In this document: positions 33,478 through 44,510 of the stretch, in pieces
Layout: every line of letters begins with the position of its first letter
Numbering within the stretch: position 1 is the stretch's first letter
Assembly: GCF_006704265.1 (NCBI RefSeq)
Contig: NZ_VIKA01000004.1
Location: 1 to 64,000, forward strand
Reading direction: 5' to 3'
Length of the DNA: 64,000 bases
DNA from: Elioraea sp. Yellowstone
GTDB taxonomy: Bacteria > Pseudomonadota > Alphaproteobacteria > Acetobacterales > Acetobacteraceae
Translations under genes and position numbers: made by a program
The notes under the pieces: model-generated
Database searches by the model: none
What the model was told of the DNA's origin: nothing
What the model saw: the letters and a program-made list of their open reading frames with translations, nothing else

Positions 33478-36242
33478 TGCGCCTCGGCCCAGTTGCGCCC
33501 GGTCCCCGTCTCCACCACCAGCGGCACGCGGATCGCCGCGGCTCCCTCCATGGTGCGCTTCACGACCGCGGCGGTGGCGTCGCGTTCGGCCTCCGGCACC
33601 TCGAACAGCAGCTCGTCATGCACCTGCAGCAGCATCCGCGCCGAGAGCCCTGCTTCGGCAAGCGCCCGCGGCAGGCGTACCATCGCGCGCTTGATCACGT
33701 CCGCCGCCCCGCCCTGCAGCGGCGCGTTGATCGCCTGGCGCTCGGCGAAGCCGCGCCGCGCGGGGTTCTTCTCGCCGATCCCGGGGATCCAGATGCGCCG
33801 GCCGAAGGGGGTGGTGACGTAGCCCCTCATGCGCGCCTCCTCCTTCATCCGCTCCATGTAGTCGCGGATGCCGGGATAGCGCTGGAAATAGGCGTCGATA
33901 TAGGCCTTCGCCTCGCCCGGCGTGATGGCGAGCTGGTTCGCCAGCCCGAAGGCCGAGATGCCGTAGATAATGCCGAAATTGATCGCCTTGGCCTTGCGGC
34001 GGGTGACCGGATCCATGCCCTGCATCGGCACGCCGAACACCTCCGCTGCGGTGCGCGCGTGGATGTCCTCGCCCTTCGCGAAGGCCTCGCGCAGGGCGGG
34101 CACCTCGGCGACGTGCGCGAGCAGGCGGAGCTCGATCTGGCTGTAGTCGGCCGAGAGCAGCAGATGCCCCGTCTCGGCGACGAAGGCGCGGCGGATGCGC
34201 CGCCCCTCCTCGGTGCGCACGGGGATGTTCTGCAGGTTCGGATCGGTCGAGGCGAGCCTGCCGGTCGCCGCCCCCGTCATCATGAAGCTGGTGTGGATGC
34301 GGCCCGTCGCGGGGTCGATCTGATCCACCAGCGCATCGGCGTAGGTGGACTTCAGCTTGGCGAGCTGGCGCCACTCCAGCACCTTGCCCGGCAGCGGATG
34401 CTGCGTGGCGAGTTCCTCCAGAACGGCGGCGTCGGTGGCGTACTGGCCGGTCGCGGTCCTGGCGCGCCGCCCGCCCGGGGGCGTGAGCTTGAGCTCGTCG
34501 AACAGCACCCGCCCGAGCTGCTGCGGCGAGCCGACGGTGAAGGGCCGGCCGGCGAGATCGTGGATCTCCTGCTCCAGGAGCCTCAGCCGGTCGGCGAACT
34601 CGGCCGAGATCTGGCGCAGGTCGCGCGCATCCACCTTCACTCCGGCGCGCTCCATCGCCGCGATCACCGGGATGAGCCGCCGCTCCACATGCTCGTAGAG
34701 GGCGAGCACCTGCTCGGCGCGGAGCCGCGGCTTCAGGAGCCGCCACAGGCGCAGCGTGACGTCCGCGTCCTCGGCCGCGTAGGCGGTGGCGCGCTCGAGC
34801 GGCACCTCGGCGAAGCTCACGCGCGCCTTGCCGGTGCCGGTGACGGCATCGTAGCTGATCGGTTCGTGGCCGAGATGGCGCGCGGAGAGCTGGTCCATGC
34901 CGTGCTCCCACCGCCCGGCGTCGAGGCAGAAGCTCATCAGCATGGTGTCGTCGATCGGCCCGAGCGCGATCGCGCCGTTCTCGGCGCGCGCCAGCACGGC
35001 GAGGTCGTACTTGCCGTTCTGCATCACCTTCAGCACGGCCGGGTCTTCCAGCAGCGGGCGCAGGAGGTCTATTGCGATCTCGAACCGGATCTGCTGCGGC
35101 GCGGGATCGGACGCGAGATCCGCCCCGCGCCCGACATGACGCAGCGGCACGTAGCAGGCGCGCCCCGGCGCGGTGGCGAGGCTCACGCCGACCAGCCGCG
35201 CGCGCTGTGCATCCAGGCTGTCGGTCTCGGTGTCGAAGGCGAGGAAACCCTGCGCGGACGCCTCGGCGATCCAGGCGCGCAGCCGTTCCTCGCTCGTGAC
35301 CGTCTCGTAGGGGCCGAAGGGCGCCTCGGCGGACATCCCGCGCGGCGGCGCGGTCGCGGGCGCGGCTGCCGTCTCGCCCGCGCCGTCGAGGCCGAGCCGC
35401 TGCAGCGTCGAGCGGAAGTTCTGCGCCTTGAGCCAAGCGGCGAGCTTGGCCCGGTCGGGCGGCTTCAGGTCCAGCGCGGCGAGCGGCAGCGGCAGCGGCG
35501 CCGAAGGGTCGAGCGTGACGAGCCTCTTGCTGATGCGCGCGGCCTCGGCGTGCCCGATCAGCGCCTCGCGCCGCTTGGGCTGCCTGATCGTCTCGGCCTT
35601 GGCGAGCAGCGTCTCGAGGTCGCCGAACTCCTCGATCAGCGCGGCCGCGGTCTTCACGCCGATCCCGGGCACACCCGGCACGTTGTCGGTGGCATCGCCG
35701 GCGAGCGCCTGCACGTCGATCACCTTGTCGGGCCTGACGCCGAACTTCTCGACCACCTCGGCCTCGCCGATCGGCTTCTGCTTGATCGGATCGAGCAGGG
35801 TCACGCCGGGGCGGATGAGCTGCATGAGGTCCTTGTCGGAGGAGACGATGGTGACCGTGCCCCCCTCCTCGAGCTCGGCCTTCGCGTAGGCGGCGATCAG
35901 GTCGTCCGCCTCGAAGCCGTCGGCCTCGATCGCGGGCAGACCGAACGCGTCGACGGCCTCGCGGATCAGGCCGAACTGCGGCACCAGCTCCGCGGGCGGG
36001 TCGGGGCGGTGCGCCTTGTAGTCGGGATAGATGTCGTTGCGGAACGTCCGCCGTCCCTTGTCGAACACCACCGCGATGCGGTCGCCCGCGTGCTCGGCGA
36101 TGAACTTCGCCAGCATGTTGGTGAAGCCGAACACGGCGTTCACCGGCGTGCCGTCGGGCCGCGTCATCGGCGGCAGGGCGTGGAAGGCGCGGAAGATGTA
36201 CCCCGAGCCGTCGATCAGGATCAGGTGCGGGCGGGGGGACAT
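33474..36242 (-). CDS. polA: DNA polymerase I
   Basis: This encodes 922 residues, the usual full length. The N-terminal 5'-3' exonuclease (1 to about 290) has VVFDKGRRTFRNDIYPDYKAHR, GFEADDLIAAYAK and ALAGDATDNVPGVPGIGVKTA. The proofreading domain (about 310-505) keeps its acidic residues in AFDTETDSL, GKYDLAVL and AEDADVTLRLW, so 3'-5' exonuclease should be active. The polymerase domain has motif A (SADYSQIELR), motif B (RRKAKAINFGIIYGISAFG) and motif C (QVHDELLFEV). It fills gaps in repair and removes Okazaki primers. It follows a small zf-CHCC gene by 13 bp and is probably co-transcribed with it. No damage is visible. Confidence 0.97.
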   Translation of the reverse strand: MSPRPHLILIDGSGYIFRAFHALPPMTRPDGTPVNAVFGFTNMLAKFIAEHAGDRIAVVFDKGRRTFRNDIYPDYKAHRPDPPAELVPQFGLIREAVDAFGLPAIEADGFEADDLIAAYAKAELEEGGTVTIVSSDKDLMQLIRPGVTLLDPIKQKPIGEAEVVEKFGVRPDKVIDVQALAGDATDNVPGVPGIGVKTAAALIEEFGDLETLLAKAETIRQPKRREALIGHAEAARISKRLVTLDPSAPLPLPLAALDLKPPDRAKLAAWLKAQNFRSTLQRLGLDGAGETAAAPATAPPRGMSAEAPFGPYETVTSEERLRAWIAEASAQGFLAFDTETDSLDAQRARLVGVSLATAPGRACYVPLRHVGRGADLASDPAPQQIRFEIAIDLLRPLLEDPAVLKVMQNGKYDLAVLARAENGAIALGPIDDTMLMSFCLDAGRWEHGMDQLSARHLGHEPISYDAVTGTGKARVSFAEVPLERATAYAAEDADVTLRLWRLLKPRLRAEQVLALYEHVERRLIPVIAAMERAGVKVDARDLRQISAEFADRLRLLEQEIHDLAGRPFTVGSPQQLGRVLFDELKLTPPGGRRARTATGQYATDAAVLEELATQHPLPGKVLEWRQLAKLKSTYADALVDQIDPATGRIHTSFMMTGAATGRLASTDPNLQNIPVRTEEGRRIRRAFVAETGHLLLSADYSQIELRLLAHVAEVPALREAFAKGEDIHARTAAEVFGVPMQGMDPVTRRKAKAINFGIIYGISAFGLANQLAITPGEAKAYIDAYFQRYPGIRDYMERMKEEARMRGYVTTPFGRRIWIPGIGEKNPARRGFAERQAINAPLQGGAADVIKRAMVRLPRALAEAGLSARMLLQVHDELLFEVPEAERDATAAVVKRTMEGAAAIRVPLVVETGTGRNWAEAH

Positions 36243-36255
36243 GCGGGCGCGCGGC

Positions 36256-36444
36256 TCAGGCCGCCTTCGCGCCCTTGAGCACGAACAGCCGCGAGCAGTA
36301 CGGGCACATGACGCGGCCCTCCACGAGCGTCAGGAACACGCGCGGATGGCCGAGCGGGCCGTTGCCGTCGCAGGCGACGGTGGTCTCCTCGGTCTCGACG
36401 ATCTCGCTGGGCGCCGGCGCCCTGGGGGCGGATGGGGCGGTCAT
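36256..36444 (-). CDS. Small zf-CHCC zinc-finger protein (NDUFS6-like)
   Basis: This encodes 62 residues. The conserved core is ACDGNGPLGHPRVFLTLVEG followed by VMCPYCSRLFV: one Cys, one His and a final CPYC, the CHCC zinc pattern shared with the 13-kDa accessory subunit of mitochondrial complex I (NDUFS6). Alphaproteobacteria carry this gene away from the nuo operon, and it is thought to aid complex I assembly. The remaining N-terminus is a Pro/Ala linker. It stops 13 bp before the polA ATG. Its start is close to the divergent lipoprotein gene, so both promoters lie within about 30 bp or inside the coding ends. Confidence 0.85.
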   Translation of the reverse strand: MTAPSAPRAPAPSEIVETEETTVACDGNGPLGHPRVFLTLVEGRVMCPYCSRLFVLKGAKAA

Positions 36445-36473
36445 CGCACTTCCTGTCGGGGATCGGGGGGCGG

Positions 36474-37593
<1,120 letters not shown>

Positions 37594-37653
37594 GCCCGCA
37601 GCTCCGCCGCTCGCGCCGCCTCCACCCTCCCCGGGAACGGCGTTCCTCCCGGC

Positions 37654-37682
37654 TTGACGATGATTATTGATATCAATATATC
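37654..37682 (+). promoter_or_regulatory. marR promoter with palindromic operator in its spacer
   Basis: TTGACG (37654-37659), 17 bp and TATATC (37677-37682) form a promoter. Its spacer contains the 14-bp palindrome TATTGATATCAATA (37665-37678), which also touches the -10 box. The predicted start of transcription falls at or next to the A of the marR ATG (37690), so the message may be leaderless. Autorepression is the natural reading. Confidence 0.6.
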
Positions 37683-37689
37683 TCGGGCC

Positions 37690-38112
37690 ATGAACGAGTA
37701 CCGCGAGATCGGCAGCGTCTGCATCGCGCTCCATCTCCGCCGTGCCGCCCGGCACGTCGGACGGATCTACGACGAGGCGCTGCGGCCGGCCGGGATCAAC
37801 AACGGCCAGTTCTCGCTGATGGCGATGCTCGCGGCGAAGGACGACTGGACCATGCAGGAACTGGCCGATTCCCTCGGGCTCGACCAGAGCTCGCTGAGCG
37901 CGGCGGTCAAGCCGCTGATGCGGCGCGACCTGATCGTCCAGGAGGCCGGGACCGACGACGCGCGCGTGCGGAGGCTCCGCCTCACCCCGGCCGGCAGGCG
38001 CCTGCTCGACCGCGCGCGGCCGCTGTGGCGCACGGCGCAGCGCCGCGCGGAGGAGCTGCTGGAAGACCACCAACCGGATGCCGTGCGGTCCGCCTTGCGG
38101 GCCCTCGGCTGA
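37690..38112 (+). CDS. MarR-family transcriptional regulator
   Basis: This encodes 140 residues from the ATG at 37690; longer in-frame extensions run through the promoter into the tRNA and are rejected. The winged-helix core is typical: NNGQFSLMAMLAAKDDWTMQELADSLGLDQSSLSAAVKPLMRRDLIVQEAGTDDARVRRLRLTPAGRRLL. The DDAR-R pair sits in the wing. Flanking helices form the dimer interface. MarR proteins bind palindromes and release them on binding phenolics, drugs or oxidants. The same 12-bp palindrome occurs upstream (37666-37677) and just after the start of the following gene (38149-38160), so it probably controls itself and that membrane gene. Confidence 0.9.
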   Translation: MNEYREIGSVCIALHLRRAARHVGRIYDEALRPAGINNGQFSLMAMLAAKDDWTMQELADSLGLDQSSLSAAVKPLMRRDLIVQEAGTDDARVRRLRLTPAGRRLLDRARPLWRTAQRRAEELLEDHQPDAVRSALRALG

Positions 38113-38130
38113 ATGCGAGGCAGGCCCGCC

Positions 38131-38508
38131 ATGATCGCGGATAAAAACATTGATATCAATAATCCTCGCCTGCCGCTGGCCGCGCTGACGGCAGCGTCCT
38201 TCGCGCTCGGGACCGGGGCCTACGTCTTCGCCGGGCACCTGGAGGCGCTCGTGCGCGATCGCGATGCCGGCCGCCAGGCCGATGCCGCGGTCCTGCTGGC
38301 GCTCAACGGATCGACGGTCCTCGTCGGCCAGGGCCTCGGCGCGGCCCTGGGCGCTCTGACCACGGCGACCTTCGGCCTCGGCGCGCTGGGTTTCGCCGCT
38401 TCGGCGGTCGCCGCGGTCGGGCTCACGGCGTCCTTCGCGCTGTCTCCCCCGCGCGGCGCGGAGCTGCGGCCACGCGCCGCCCAACCGGCAAGGGACATGG
38501 CATCATGA
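38131..38508 (+). CDS. Internally deleted MFS transporter (mini-MFS remnant)
   Basis: This encodes 125 residues in place of the usual 390 or so. The N-terminus after IDINNPRLP (LAALTAASFALGTGAYVFAG) is what begins the first helix of an Ara-J/Bcr-type MFS exporter. Yet after about residue 50 the sequence reads LLALNGSTVLVGQGLGAALGALTTATFGLGAL followed by a last hydrophobic helix, which resembles helices 11-12 of the same family. The middle nine or so helices are missing without a frame break. It cannot form a standard 12-TM carrier. It may be a degenerating gene or a retained small membrane protein. It is followed by a 4-base overlap with the next gene. Confidence 0.6.
   Translation: MIADKNIDINNPRLPLAALTAASFALGTGAYVFAGHLEALVRDRDAGRQADAAVLLALNGSTVLVGQGLGAALGALTTATFGLGALGFAASAVAAVGLTASFALSPPRGAELRPRAAQPARDMAS
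38149..38160 (+). promoter_or_regulatory. Second MarR-type operator palindrome
   Basis: ATTGATATCAAT at 38149-38160 repeats exactly the core of the palindrome in the marR promoter. It lies within codons 7-10 of the mini-MFS gene if that gene starts at 38131. Such A+T-rich words are rare in this genome. The two copies are 483 bp apart, so looping or roadblock repression is conceivable. Confidence 0.6.
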
Positions 38509-39104
38509 ACGGCACCGCAGGACGTGCCCCCGCGATCGGTCTGACGGCCGCCGTCAGCGCCCTGACCGTCGCCATCTGGGCTGCCGGCGTCGTCGTCGCG
38601 GCGCACACCGGCGTGCTCGCCCGGGCGTGGCCGCCGTCGATCGCGGCGCTCGTCGCCGCCGGCATCGCGGTCCCCACGATCCTCCACCTCGCCCTCGCCC
38701 CCCTGCGGGCCCTCGCCCGGACGATCGGGCTCAGGGTGATCACGGCGTTCCACGTCTGGCGCATCCCGGCCGCGATGCTGTTCTTCTGGTACGGCCTCGA
38801 GGGCGCGCTTCCGCCCGCCTTCTGGCTCCTCGCCGGCATAGGCGACGCGATCGCGGGCGCGTGGGCGCTGAGGGTGGTGACGCGTCCCGATGCGCGGCTT
38901 GCCGACTATCGCGCCATGCACCGTTTCGGCCTCGCCGATTTCGCGGTGGCCGTCGGCACGGGACTGGCGTTCACGCTTCTCCTCGATCCGCGCATGGCGC
39001 CGATCGCGCACCTGCCGCTGGCGCTGATCCCCCTGTTCGGTGTCGGGCTGTCCGGCGCCACCCACATCGTCGCCTTCGATCTGATCCGCGAGGGGCGGCG
39101 CTGA
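38505..39104 (+). CDS. Integral membrane protein of unknown function
   Basis: This encodes 199 residues; the start overlaps the mini-MFS stop (ATGA). About six hydrophobic segments can be seen, for example VSALTVAIWAAGVVVAAHTG, SIAALVAAGIAVPTILHLAL, FWLLAGIGDAIAGAWALRV and FAVAVGTGLAFTLLL. The charged loops (RTIGLRVITAFHVWRIPAAM, RPDARLADYRAMHRFG) look like those of a conserved family, but I do not recognise it. It is probably part of the MarR-controlled unit. No catalytic motif or signal peptide is apparent. It ends 16 bp from the convergent hemW stop. Confidence 0.75.
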   Translation: MNGTAGRAPAIGLTAAVSALTVAIWAAGVVVAAHTGVLARAWPPSIAALVAAGIAVPTILHLALAPLRALARTIGLRVITAFHVWRIPAAMLFFWYGLEGALPPAFWLLAGIGDAIAGAWALRVVTRPDARLADYRAMHRFGLADFAVAVGTGLAFTLLLDPRMAPIAHLPLALIPLFGVGLSGATHIVAFDLIREGRR

Positions 39105-39120
39105 CGCGGCAGGGCGGGGC

Positions 39121-40275
39121 TCACCGCACGAGCCGCGGCAGCAGCGCGTCGAGCCGGAGCCGGCCCGCGCGCGTCGTCGCGATGCCGCCCGCGGTCGTGC
39201 GCGCGACCAGCCCCTCGGCTTCCGCCGCGGCGAGGGCCGCCGGGTCCAGCGCGTCGGCCAGCGCCACGCCGGTGCGCGCGAGGAAGCGCGCGGGGTCGAT
39301 GCCCTCGGCGAGGCGCAGCCCCATCAGCAGCGCCTCGCGCGCGCGCGCAGCCGCCGACAGTTCCTCCTCCTCGCGCACGCCGTGCCCCCGGCGCTCCACC
39401 GCCTCGGCCCAGGCCTCCGGCGCCCGCACGCGCGCCGTCGCGGTCAGGCGGCCGCCGACCATGATGCGGCCATGCGCGCCCGGCCCGATCCCGGCATAGT
39501 CCAGGTAGCGCCAGTAGGCGAGGTTGTGGCGGCTCTCCGCGCCGGGTGCCGCGTAGTTCGACACCTCGTAGGGCGCGAGCCCCGCGCGCGCGGCCTCCTC
39601 CTCGGTCGCCCGGTAGAGCGCGGCCTGGGCGTCCTCGCCCGGCAGGACGAGTTCGCCGCGGTCGTGCAGCCGGGCGAAGGGCGTGCCGGGCTCGATGGTG
39701 AGCTGGTAGAGCGAGAGGTGGTCGAGCCCGAAGGCGAGCGCCCGGCGCAGTTCGGCGCGCCAGGCGGCGCGGGTCTGGCCCGGGCGGGCATAGATCAGGT
39801 CGAAGGAGGCGCGCGGGAAGAGCGCACGCGCGGTCTCGAGCGCGGCGAGGGCCTGGGCGGCGGAGTGGCGGCGGCCGAGGAAGGCGAGGGCGCTGTCGTC
39901 GAGCGCCTGGATGCCGAGCGAGATGCGGTTCACGCCGGCCGCGCGGAAGCCGGCGAGCTTGGCCGCCTCGACGCTGGTCGGGTTGGCTTCGAGGGTGATC
40001 TCGGGTGGCGTGGCGGGCGGGAAGGCGCGGGTGGCGGCCTCGATCAGGGCGGCCACGGTCTCGGGCGACATCAGCGAGGGCGTGCCGCCGCCGAAGAAGA
40101 TCGAGGCGAGCGGGCGGGGTCCGAGGCGCCCGGCCTCCCAGGCGAGATCGGCGAGCAGGGCGGCGCGGAAGCGTCGTTCATCGATGCGCTCGCGCACGTG
40201 GCTGTTGAAGTCGCAGTAGGGGCAGCGGCTCAGGCAGAAGGGCCAGTGGACGTAGAGGGCGAGCGGCTCGGGCAT
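39121..40275 (-). CDS. hemW: Radical SAM heme chaperone HemW (oxygen-independent coproporphyrinogen oxidase-like)
   Basis: This encodes 384 residues. The radical-SAM cluster motif CLSRCPYC (CxxxCxxC) follows LYVHWPF. Then come FFGGGTPSLM (SAM binding), ANPTSVEAAKLAGFRAAGVNRISLGIQAL, LYQLTIEPGTPFAR, the HemN-type NLAYWRYLDYAGIGPGAHG and a C-terminal HemN domain. Lacking the extra Cys of true HemN, this group (about 380 residues) corresponds to HemW, which inserts heme into respiratory proteins, rather than to the coproporphyrinogen dehydrogenase. The gene lies 89 bp downstream of the GNAT gene on the same strand and may be the tail of the guaB block. Confidence 0.88.
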   Translation of the reverse strand: MPEPLALYVHWPFCLSRCPYCDFNSHVRERIDERRFRAALLADLAWEAGRLGPRPLASIFFGGGTPSLMSPETVAALIEAATRAFPPATPPEITLEANPTSVEAAKLAGFRAAGVNRISLGIQALDDSALAFLGRRHSAAQALAALETARALFPRASFDLIYARPGQTRAAWRAELRRALAFGLDHLSLYQLTIEPGTPFARLHDRGELVLPGEDAQAALYRATEEEAARAGLAPYEVSNYAAPGAESRHNLAYWRYLDYAGIGPGAHGRIMVGGRLTATARVRAPEAWAEAVERRGHGVREEEELSAAARAREALLMGLRLAEGIDPARFLARTGVALADALDPAALAAAEAEGLVARTTAGGIATTRAGRLRLDALLPRLVR

Positions 40276-40364
40276 GGTTCACGGGATAGGGGGTCCGGGG
40301 GCGAGGCCGCCGGCCCTTGCCCCCGGCTTCGCCTCTTCCTCTCGCGCGCGGCCCGGGCCGGGCC

Positions 40365-40934
40365 CTACTGGTTCGCGGTCGGAGCGGTGGCGGCGAGCAG
40401 CACGCCGATCGGCTCCCACAGCAGGCCGAGCTGCACGACCGGCTGGCCGGCGAAGCGCAGCGTCTGCTCGGCCACCGGCCGGCCGCCGAGGTGCTGGTAG
40501 AACCAGCGCGTGGGGTTGTCCTTCAGCACCCAGAGCGTGACGGACCGGCAGCCGATCGCATTCAGGTGCGCGGCGACGGCCCGCATCAGCCGCCGGCCGA
40601 CGCCGCGCTCGCGGAAATCCTCGAGCAGGTAGAGGGTCTCGATCTCGCCGGCCTCGCGCGCCCCGCTGCGCGCGCGCCCGCCCGAGGCGAAGCCGACCAC
40701 GGCGGGGGCGGCGCCGTCGGGCGAGTCCGGACCGGTGGCGACCGCGACGAAGGTGGCGTGGCCGGGCGGCGGGGCGGTGATCAGGCGCCGCCAGCCGGCC
40801 GCCTGGCGCCCGGGGGAGAGGCCGGCCAGGTAGCTGTCCGGCAGGATGCCGGCATAGGTGCTGCGCCAGGTCGCGACATGGATCGCGCCGATCGCCTCGG
40901 CGTCGGCGGCGCGGGCGCGGCGGATGGCGATCAC
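40365..40934 (-). CDS. GNAT-family N-acetyltransferase
   Basis: This encodes 189 residues; its start overlaps the stop of the rsmB-like gene by 4 bases (ATGA). GNAT landmarks: IRRARAADAEAIGAIHVATWRSTYAGIL at the N-terminus, VVGFASGGRARS, the acetyl-CoA loop IETLYLLEDFRERGVGRRLMRAVAAHLNAIGC (R-x-x-G-x-G/R) and TLWVLKDNPTRWFYQHLGGRPV. The acceptor substrate cannot be read from sequence. Coupling to an rRNA methyltransferase gene hints at, but does not prove, a ribosomal or tRNA-related substrate. Confidence 0.85.
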   Translation of the reverse strand: MIAIRRARAADAEAIGAIHVATWRSTYAGILPDSYLAGLSPGRQAAGWRRLITAPPPGHATFVAVATGPDSPDGAAPAVVGFASGGRARSGAREAGEIETLYLLEDFRERGVGRRLMRAVAAHLNAIGCRSVTLWVLKDNPTRWFYQHLGGRPVAEQTLRFAGQPVVQLGLLWEPIGVLLAATAPTANQ

Positions 40935-42234
40935 GCGACCGCCTCCCGCACCAGCGCGGCGGCGAAGAACCCGTCCGTGCCGTGGCGGGCGGGGGTGAGC
41001 GACAGATAGGGTCCCTCTCCCGGCAAGGCGAGGCGCGTGCGCGCACGCACCGCCTCGAGCGGCAGCACCGCGAAGCCCGCAACGCGGGAGAGGAACCCGT
41101 CCACCTGTGCCTCGTTCTCCTCGGCCAGCACCGAGCAGGTAGCGTAGACCAGAACCCCGCCGGGTTTCACCAGCCCTGCGGCGCGCTCCAGGATCACGGA
41201 CTGTTTCCGCACGAGGTCGTCAAGATCCGCCTCGGCGAGCCTGAGCCGCGCATCCGGGCGGCGGCGCCAGGTGCCGGTGCCGGTGCAGGGGGCGTCCACG
41301 AGCACGCGGTCGAAGCTGCCGGCGGCGCGCTTCAGCCATTTCGCGCCGGGCTCGATCAGCCGCCGCTCGACATTGGAGACGCCGGCGCGCCGGAGCCGCC
41401 TCGCCGCCGCGGCGAGCCGCGCGGCCGAGACGTCGGCGGCGACGATCTGGCCGCGATTCGCCATCGCCGCGGCGAGTGCCAGCGTCTTGCCGGCGGCCCC
41501 GGCGCAGAAGTCGCAGACGCGCATGCCGGGCCGCGCGTCCAGCATCGCCGCGACGAGCTGGCTGCCCTCGTCCTGGATCTCGACCAGCCCGGCGCGGAAG
41601 GCGGCGCCGGCGGTGACGGGCGGACGGCCCTCGGCGCGCAGCCCCCAGGGCGAGAACGGCGTCGGCACGGTCGCGATCCCCTCGGCGGCGAGGGCGGCGC
41701 GCGCCTCCTCGCGCGTCGCCTTGAGGAGGTTCGCGCGCAGGTCGGTCGGCGCGGGCCGATCGAGGGCCCCCATCTCGACGGCGAGATGATTGCCGAACCG
41801 CGCGGCAAGCCGCGGCAGCAGCCAGTCGGGCACGCCGAGCCGCACCGCCTCCGGCATCGCGGGATCCACGAGCCGGGCGCCGGCGAGGGCGGCGAGGGCA
41901 CGCCGTTCGGCCTCCGCGAGCGGGGCGGGGCCGTGGCGCGCGGCGTTGAACAGTCCAGCGACCGAGTCCGCCGCCATGCCCTCCGCGACCGCGAGTTGGA
42001 CCAGCATCAGCGTGCGCGGCGTGACCGGCGCGCGCGCCCGCTCGAGGTGCCAGGCGAGCCGCGGGGCCGCGCGCAGCATGGCCCAGAGCCGGTCGGAGAC
42101 GGCGCGCCGGTCGGCCGCGCCGATGAAGCGGCGCGCACGGAACCAGGCGTTCGCGACCGCGTCCGCCGGCGCCTCGGGTGCGGCGTCCACCGCCTGCCAG
42201 AGCGCGATGCCCGCCTGGACGCGGGCGGCCGGCG

Positions 42235-42238
<4 letters not shown>
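40931..42238 (-). CDS. RsmB-like 16S rRNA cytosine-C5 methyltransferase
   Basis: This encodes 435 residues with a GTG start in a GTGA overlap with the HAD gene. An N-terminal NusB-like helical region precedes the methyltransferase. Motifs include the SAM-binding VCDFCAGAAGKTLALAAAMAN, DVSAARLAAAARRLRRAG and VDAPCTGTGTWRRRPD (the PC-TGTG motif IV with catalytic Cys), then LVYATCSVLAEENEAQV (motif VI, second Cys). It would methylate a cytosine of 16S rRNA, by analogy m5C967. It is shorter in its N-terminal domain than some RsmB proteins, so the target site is an inference. Part of a chain of 4-base overlaps from guaB. Confidence 0.87.
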
Positions 42239-44510
<2,272 letters not shown>

